Positions 5,914 to 10,221 of a DNA stretch of 10,221 nucleotides are shown here, in pieces. The stretch lies in assembly GCA_026416655.1 (NCBI GenBank), contig JAOAES010000069.1, forward strand, positions 1 through 10,221. Direction: 5' to 3'. Both the position numbers and the translations under genes were made by a program. The notes under the pieces were generated by a model that had not been told where the DNA came from, did no database searches, and saw only the letters and a list, made by a program, of their open reading frames with translations. Positions within the stretch are counted from its first letter, which is position 1. Every line of letters starts with the position of its first letter. The DNA comes from Fimbriimonadales bacterium (GTDB lineage Bacteria > Armatimonadota > Fimbriimonadia > Fimbriimonadales > GBS-DC).

Positions 5914-7776
5914 ATGGTATTGACGGAAACCTCGACGCGGTTGGATTTAGACTATTTGGCGCGTGAAGTGTTGCAGGCGTTTATGCAAGAGGAGCCGATG
6001 CCTCTGCGCACGAACGAGATACGCGAGCGCGTTGCGCATCTGGGGCTAAGCTCGGCGGAGTTGCGCGCGCTGTTGCTGAACATGCCCGAAAAGTTCTTTC
6101 AAGAGGAGCGGCGCTGGCAGCCTCTGTATCGCAAGGCGCACCGCTACTCGCCGACCCTGGCGATGATCGAGCGGATTGTGCGGGCAGTCGGCGCGCCTGT
6201 CTCCCGCACCGCCATCGCTTACGAACTGGGCAATCACTATCGCCGCTCTTATGAGTATTATGAGGACATTTTGCCGCAGATGGCGCACGGCTCCGAAACA
6301 CTGTTCATTACTTCCGACAACCGCATCGGTCTGCGTGAATGGTTGTTCGTCCCCGACTGGATTGAGCCAATCCCCTACGAGTGGGAACGCCCTGAAGAGC
6401 GCGAGCGCGCCGTTCACGACGCGCTGTTCTACAACGACCTGAAATGGGACGAGGTGGAACGCTACGTACAGTTGGGACGGGGCATGGACTGGACGCGCCC
6501 CGAAGTCGCGGTAGAGTTTCTCAAGAAACTAAACGAACCTGTGTCTAATCGCGTCGTGGGGTTCCTGGGCTGGTATTTCACGCTGGATCCCGATCCGCGC
6601 TGGGTGTTCCCCTATGACGGTGTGGCGCTTTATGAAGCTGTGCTGAACTCTGGCGCATATGTATGGGGCAGCGACGGCAACTGGTATCCCGCTGATGTTG
6701 CCAAGCAGTGGCTCGCCAGCGCGAAAGCGCAGATTCAAGAGTGGCTGCAGGCGATGCCCGCCGAAGAGACCCAGCCCCTCGAACTGCGCCAAGACGAAGT
6801 GGAGCATATTGTGGCGAATCTGCTCAAGACCAAGGGCATCGCCCGCGCGTCGCGACTGCTTGAGGAACTGTTCGAGGTCACGCCCAAGAGCCGCACTTTC
6901 CGGGAAGACCTCGACACGCTGGTCAACGCGCTCTGGAGCGATGGGCGACTGGTGTGGTTTGGCTTCGACCGCTTCGGGCGCGAGTCGGATGTGCCCGAAT
7001 ATGTGCGCACCGTGCCCTCCGTGTTCGAGTTCCCTGAGCTGCCCGACATCCGCAACGAGGAGGGCGACCGTTACGACGTGCTCATCGACCCTGAGGGCTA
7101 TCCGAAATCGCTACGCGATGAGGTGCTGGATGTGCGGGCGCAGGATGTGCTGGACGAGGAGACGCCCGCCTATCCCGACCAGGTTCCCGACGCGGTGCGT
7201 ATCGTGCTGCGCCCGCCGCATAAGGATTTGGGCACGATTCCGCTCTGCCAGATTCCGCTGGGCTTCCTGCCCGACGAGCCTCCCCTGCAGCAGCTGACCT
7301 TTATCGACGAGAACGACCAGGCGTATGAGGTATGGCTCAACCACGAGACGCGCCTGATTTACGGGCTGTTCGATAAGTTCGCTGAGTTAGACCCGATTTC
7401 GGGCGCGATTTTCATGCTGGAGCGTACCGACCAGCCCGATGTGTATCGGTTCCGCTACACGGGCGAGGTGGATCCGCTGCTGGCGATTTCGGCGTCGCGC
7501 TACGAACGCTTGCTGAACCTACAGGCGCAGGCGGACGCGATGTCCACCTATCACCTGCTGATTGAGCTGATGCGCGACCATCCGCGCGGGGCGGACTTCC
7601 TGACCCTGCACAACGAGTTGAACATCGTGCGCCGCACCCGGCGCGAGCGCACCGCGTCCGTGCTGAGCGCGTATCCATGCTTCGAACTCCATCGTGGCTC
7701 GCCGGTGTGGCACCTCAAAGAGGAAGACATCGGTAAGCCCATCACGAAGAAGGCACGCTCTTACCTGCTGGAGTAA
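5914..7776 (+). CDS. Unrecognised 620-residue protein with several winged-helix-like segments
   Basis: I do not recognise this family. The protein is soluble-looking, acidic and rich in Trp, Tyr and Pro, with no signal peptide or membrane segment. By eye, several stretches have a helix-turn-helix-with-wing shape: about 15-72 (ending EERRWQPLYR), 81-145 (ending NRIGLREWLF), 295-350 (ending SDGRLVWFGF) and 542-602 (ending HRGSPVWHLKEED). The first and last end alike, with an aromatic-rich hairpin closing on Trp. A beta-rich segment at about 461-516 (LTFIDENDQAYEVWLNHETR and on) lies between. Tandem winged helices would suggest a DNA-binding or scaffolding role, which is inference. The start was set at ATG 5914 because a -10-like box lies just upstream; the frame is open back to GTG 5794, but that part looks non-coding. 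Only 3 nt separate it from the zinc-ribbon gene, so the two are co-transcribed. Confidence 0.8.
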   Translation: MVLTETSTRLDLDYLAREVLQAFMQEEPMPLRTNEIRERVAHLGLSSAELRALLLNMPEKFFQEERRWQPLYRKAHRYSPTLAMIERIVRAVGAPVSRTAIAYELGNHYRRSYEYYEDILPQMAHGSETLFITSDNRIGLREWLFVPDWIEPIPYEWERPEERERAVHDALFYNDLKWDEVERYVQLGRGMDWTRPEVAVEFLKKLNEPVSNRVVGFLGWYFTLDPDPRWVFPYDGVALYEAVLNSGAYVWGSDGNWYPADVAKQWLASAKAQIQEWLQAMPAEETQPLELRQDEVEHIVANLLKTKGIARASRLLEELFEVTPKSRTFREDLDTLVNALWSDGRLVWFGFDRFGRESDVPEYVRTVPSVFEFPELPDIRNEEGDRYDVLIDPEGYPKSLRDEVLDVRAQDVLDEETPAYPDQVPDAVRIVLRPPHKDLGTIPLCQIPLGFLPDEPPLQQLTFIDENDQAYEVWLNHETRLIYGLFDKFAELDPISGAIFMLERTDQPDVYRFRYTGEVDPLLAISASRYERLLNLQAQADAMSTYHLLIELMRDHPRGADFLTLHNELNIVRRTRRERTASVLSAYPCFELHRGSPVWHLKEEDIGKPITKKARSYLLE

Positions 7777-7779
7777 GCG

Positions 7780-8496
7780 ATGCACCGACACATGAGCCTG
7801 TTGCGCGACCTGCAGGCACTCGACCACTACATCGATCGCCTGCGTGCGGAGGTTGCTGGGCTGGACGACGGGGAACGAGTCCGCGTCGCTATCGAGCGTT
7901 CACGCCAGCGTCTGGAGCAGATCAAGGCGCGCTATCAGGAGATCCACGCCACTGCGACCGACCAGGAGCTGCGTTTGCAGGCGTTCGACGAGCGCGTGCG
8001 CCAGATGGAAGCCGACCTCTATTCCGGGCGCATTTCAAACCCACGGGAACTGCAGCTCCTGCAACACGAAATCGAGCAGGCGAAGCAAGCCCGTGAGGAG
8101 ATGGACGCCGAGATGCTCCGCATCTGGGAACAGATGGAAACGATGAAGCAGGACATTGACAAGGCGGAACGCGATTTGGAACACGCTGAGCGACTGTATC
8201 AGGCGCATGTGGAGGACTACCGCCAGCGCAAAGCGGTGCTGGAATCGGAGATTGAGTTCCATATGCGCGAGCGGGCGGAGCTGGCGGCGCAGATCGACTC
8301 CGAGCCGCTCGCCCGCTACGAACAGCTGCGCGAACGGCTCGGCGGCACCGCTGTCGCTGTCGTCGAGCAGAACGCCTGCTCCGTGTGCCACACCCTGCTC
8401 ACACCGTACACACTCAAACGCCTCCAGAACGAGGACGCACTGATTGCCTGCGAGAGCTGCGGCAGGCTACTGTATGACCCGATGCTGGCGGAGTAG
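7780..8496 (+). CDS. Coiled-coil protein with C4 zinc ribbon (HP0958/CT398 family)
   Basis: A 238-residue member of the COG1579 type. A long antiparallel coiled coil, charged and heptad-like, spans about 5-185. It includes the family loop LYSGRISNPRELQLLQHEIE (80-99). A C-terminal zinc ribbon has two Cys pairs, Cys200-x2-Cys203 and Cys224-x2-Cys227, in CSVCHTLL...CESCGRLLY. Relatives are H. pylori HP0958 (FlgZ), which binds the sigma factor RpoN and flagellin mRNA, and Chlamydia CT398. In most bacteria the role is unknown, so a regulatory-adaptor function here is inferred. ATG 7780 follows the upstream stop by 3 nt and has GGAG 6 nt before it, inside the end of the upstream gene, which points to translational coupling. 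ATG 7792 is a possible alternative start. The stop lies 35 nt from the convergent gene. Confidence 0.9.
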   Translation: MHRHMSLLRDLQALDHYIDRLRAEVAGLDDGERVRVAIERSRQRLEQIKARYQEIHATATDQELRLQAFDERVRQMEADLYSGRISNPRELQLLQHEIEQAKQAREEMDAEMLRIWEQMETMKQDIDKAERDLEHAERLYQAHVEDYRQRKAVLESEIEFHMRERAELAAQIDSEPLARYEQLRERLGGTAVAVVEQNACSVCHTLLTPYTLKRLQNEDALIACESCGRLLYDPMLAE

Positions 8497-8531
8497 CCAT
8501 TTTTGCCGCCAACCTACAAAGTGTGCAAGCG

Positions 8532-8690
8532 TCAGCGTGTCTCTGTCGGTTGGTTGGCTCCTCGATCAGCCTCTCGCTCATCTGGCAGAAGATAAGAGAA
8601 CTCGAAAACGTAACGAGATTCCTGGTCGTTATAGAAGCTCAACCGATAGCTGCGTCGGAACATCCACTTGGTTTGCTTTTCTAAAGCCAT
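8532..8690 (-). other. Possible 52-residue product from an internal in-frame start
   Basis: Inside the larger minus-strand gene, ATG 8688-8690 is preceded by AGGAGGTGA (8693-8701), nine bases complementary to the 16S rRNA tail, with 5 nt between AGGAGG and ATG. This is the strongest ribosome site in the window. It would give a basic, aromatic 52-residue peptide (MALEKQTKWMFRRSYRLSFY, then 32 more residues) that is identical to the C-terminus of the long protein. It could be an independent small product or a chance match: the bases also encode QEVN in the long frame. Confidence 0.3.
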
Positions 8691-10221
8691 ATTCACCTCC
8701 TGTTCCCCCTGCTCCAGTTTGAATAGGGCGCGGGCGTTTTCGGGGTCGATGGGCGTCGGTTGTGCGCAGATGAAGTCGTCGGCGTGAATAGCCGTCTCAA
8801 ACAGGGTGCGTTGGGGCGGCGTCATCGCGCTGTAGGGGATGGGCAGCCCGCGCTGCAGGGCGGCGCGTTGCGTGGCATTCAGCGCGGCGTACCACAGCAG
8901 CGCGTAGTAGTGTCGCTTGTGTTCGCCCACTATTCGCAGGTTGTCCGCCCACGCATCCATGTGGTAGTGTTTCTGGAGGCTTTCGAGCTCGTAATGCAAC
9001 AGGTAGGTTCTGCGCGTTTGCGCCAGCGCCGCGATTTGTTGGATGCTGAGCCGACTCGCAAGAGCCGCCAGCGCGTCCAGCGTGGGTAGAGGCGCAGCGA
9101 AGAGGGGGGTCAGTCGGAAAGCGGGCGCGTCGATAGCACGCCCCGGATATCGCGCCCGCGCTTGGAAGAGCCACACGCCCTCGCGCCGCTCCAGCGTGTA
9201 AAATTGAATCAGTTCCTGCAGTAGCTCGCGCCAGCGCACCTTGCCTTCAGCAACGCTCACGCTTAGCGGATAGAACTCGCCTATCCCCTCCGCGCCTGCG
9301 CTTTGTAGCCCTTCAACGATGTGGAAACTCAGCCAGTCGACCCACTGGCGCGGAATCGCTTCCGCCCACGCCTTCTCCGTGATGCGCTGAATGGGGTAAT
9401 CGGGCGTTTGGGCGAGCCAGTCGGGCGTTTCGAAAGCGTGTGATTTATCGGCGGTGGTAATCGCCTGCAACAAGTGCAAGCCGTCCAATTCAATAAGCCC
9501 CGGCATAGAGGCGCTGTCGCTGGTGTAAATCGTCTGGTGCGCTTTGAGTTGCATCGTTCGGGCGTCATAGAGGCAATCGAAATAATAATCGCCTTCCAGC
9601 ACGGCTTTGAGGCTTGGCAGCGTGTCAATCCCCGTGTAAACGGCATTCGGGTTCGCTTTGGGCGACTGGTGCTGCTCGACTTCCTCTATAGTGTATCCGT
9701 GCAGCCGAACACAGTCTTGTTCCCACTGTCGACGCCATACAGGGGGTAGGTGGTCGGGCGAGAGGCGCAGGCATCCTTTTGTGCGCAGGTCGCGCCATTC
9801 GGCGTCGGTGAGCGTGGCGAGCATGCGCAGCGTGAACAAGCCCTCTGGTGTACGCGCGGCGCCTTCGAGCAAACGATGGCGCGCCGCGAGCAACGCCTGT
9901 GCGCGCGCCCCCTGCGTCTCGGCGGGCTTCGGCAGCGAAACTTGCGGGCGCAGCGTCCCCTTTGCGGAGGGGGACCGACCGCTGGCATCCAGCGTGAGCC
10001 CCATCAGCGCGCAGAAGTCCTCGTAGCTGCGCTCCAGCAAATCGGGCGGGATGAGTTTCAACGCCTCGCGCACGAGGTCGATGATGTCCATTCCAAGCAC
10101 GGCGCGATATTCCGCCTCGCGCTTGCGCTCAGCTTCAGGTTGGTACAACACATAGCGCAGGGGCGCGTTCTCGGCGTCGCTTACAGGCTCCGCACGCCAT
10201 TCGAGTGCGAATGCATCCGCC
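8532..10221 (-). CDS. Unrecognised protein, 5' end outside window
   Basis: I do not recognise this protein. The frame is open from the window edge to the stop at 8532-8534, giving 562 visible residues. In-frame GTG (10149-10151) and ATG (10081-10083 region) have no Shine-Dalgarno, and the residues before them read as normal coding sequence (FALEWRAEPVS, PLRYVLYQPEAERKREAEYR). The true start is therefore probably outside. It has no signal peptide or membrane helix. It is rich in Leu, Ala, Arg and Tyr/Trp, with a helical, charged N-terminal third. The middle contains mixed segments (GDYYFDCLYDARTMQLKAHQ; WVDWLSFHIVEGLQSAG). The C-terminal part is mainly helical (LHYELESLQKHYHMDAWADN) and ends in an aromatic, beta-like tail (RRSYRLSFYNDQESRYVFEF). 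A strong internal ribosome site lies in frame near the 3' end and is listed separately. Codon use resembles its neighbours, so there is no sign of transfer. Confidence 0.8.
   Translation of the reverse strand, partial: ADAFALEWRAEPVSDAENAPLRYVLYQPEAERKREAEYRAVLGMDIIDLVREALKLIPPDLLERSYEDFCALMGLTLDASGRSPSAKGTLRPQVSLPKPAETQGARAQALLAARHRLLEGAARTPEGLFTLRMLATLTDAEWRDLRTKGCLRLSPDHLPPVWRRQWEQDCVRLHGYTIEEVEQHQSPKANPNAVYTGIDTLPSLKAVLEGDYYFDCLYDARTMQLKAHQTIYTSDSASMPGLIELDGLHLLQAITTADKSHAFETPDWLAQTPDYPIQRITEKAWAEAIPRQWVDWLSFHIVEGLQSAGAEGIGEFYPLSVSVAEGKVRWRELLQELIQFYTLERREGVWLFQARARYPGRAIDAPAFRLTPLFAAPLPTLDALAALASRLSIQQIAALAQTRRTYLLHYELESLQKHYHMDAWADNLRIVGEHKRHYYALLWYAALNATQRAALQRGLPIPYSAMTPPQRTLFETAIHADDFICAQPTPIDPENARALFKLEQGEQEVNMALEKQTKWMFRRSYRLSFYNDQESRYVFEFSYLLPDEREADRGANQPTETR

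Noticed and set aside
8497..8531. Terminator between the zinc-ribbon gene and the convergent right-edge gene
   Set aside because: There is a TTTTT run at the start but no inverted repeat before it; nothing else is visible in the 35 nt.
8532..10221. Weak resemblance of the right-edge protein to defence proteins such as BREX PglZ or a Cas8
   Set aside because: Only short, low-complexity similarities such as RYVLYQP and the internal start suggested this. No catalytic motif, partner gene or CRISPR array is present.

Overview
This is a GC-rich, densely packed chromosomal window of ordinary bacterial type: seven genes cover nearly all of it and the spacers are short. An MlaE-type lipid-transport permease points to a diderm (outer-membrane) cell. 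A lipoprotein serpin and a HAIR-type heat-shock operator narrow it little further. An Armatimonadota-like or other thermophile-associated lineage is my guess, but nothing here proves the phylum. I see no mobile element, CRISPR array, tRNA or rRNA.

Layout. On the minus strand at the left edge, a lipoprotein serpin (469-1707) is followed after 15 nt by the start of an mlaE-like permease (1-453, cut by the window edge, GTG start). Divergent from the serpin is a pyrimidine pair: pyrK (1804-2607) and pyrD (2604-3518). They overlap by ATGA and together encode the NAD-linked type 1B dihydroorotate dehydrogenase. Convergent with pyrD, only 3 nt away, is a PBP4/DacB-type D-Ala-D-Ala carboxypeptidase (3522-4964, minus). 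A 264-nt divergent spacer then leads to a small heat-shock protein gene (5229-5720, plus) and its hairpin terminator. Next is a two-gene unit: an unrecognised 620-residue protein with several winged-helix-like segments (5914-7776), and a coiled-coil/C4 zinc-ribbon protein of the HP0958/CT398 family (7780-8496). The right edge holds the 3' part of an unrecognised minus-strand gene (8532-10221).

The most informative non-coding stretch is 5020-5228. It holds two related 23-nt GC-rich inverted repeats, an ECF-like promoter candidate, and an exact HAIR sequence (CTTGAGT-N7-ACTCAAG), the known operator of the MerR-family heat-shock repressor HspR. It also holds a second, interlocking inverted repeat whose 3' arm CCTTCC could pair with the hsp20 Shine-Dalgarno sequence. 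This predicts HspR control of hsp20 and possibly a second, RNA-level control.

The other notable item is a strong Shine-Dalgarno plus ATG lying in frame inside the right-edge gene. It could yield a separate 52-residue C-terminal product. I did not find a clear new multi-gene system; most of the window is housekeeping, envelope and stress genes plus two unrecognised proteins.
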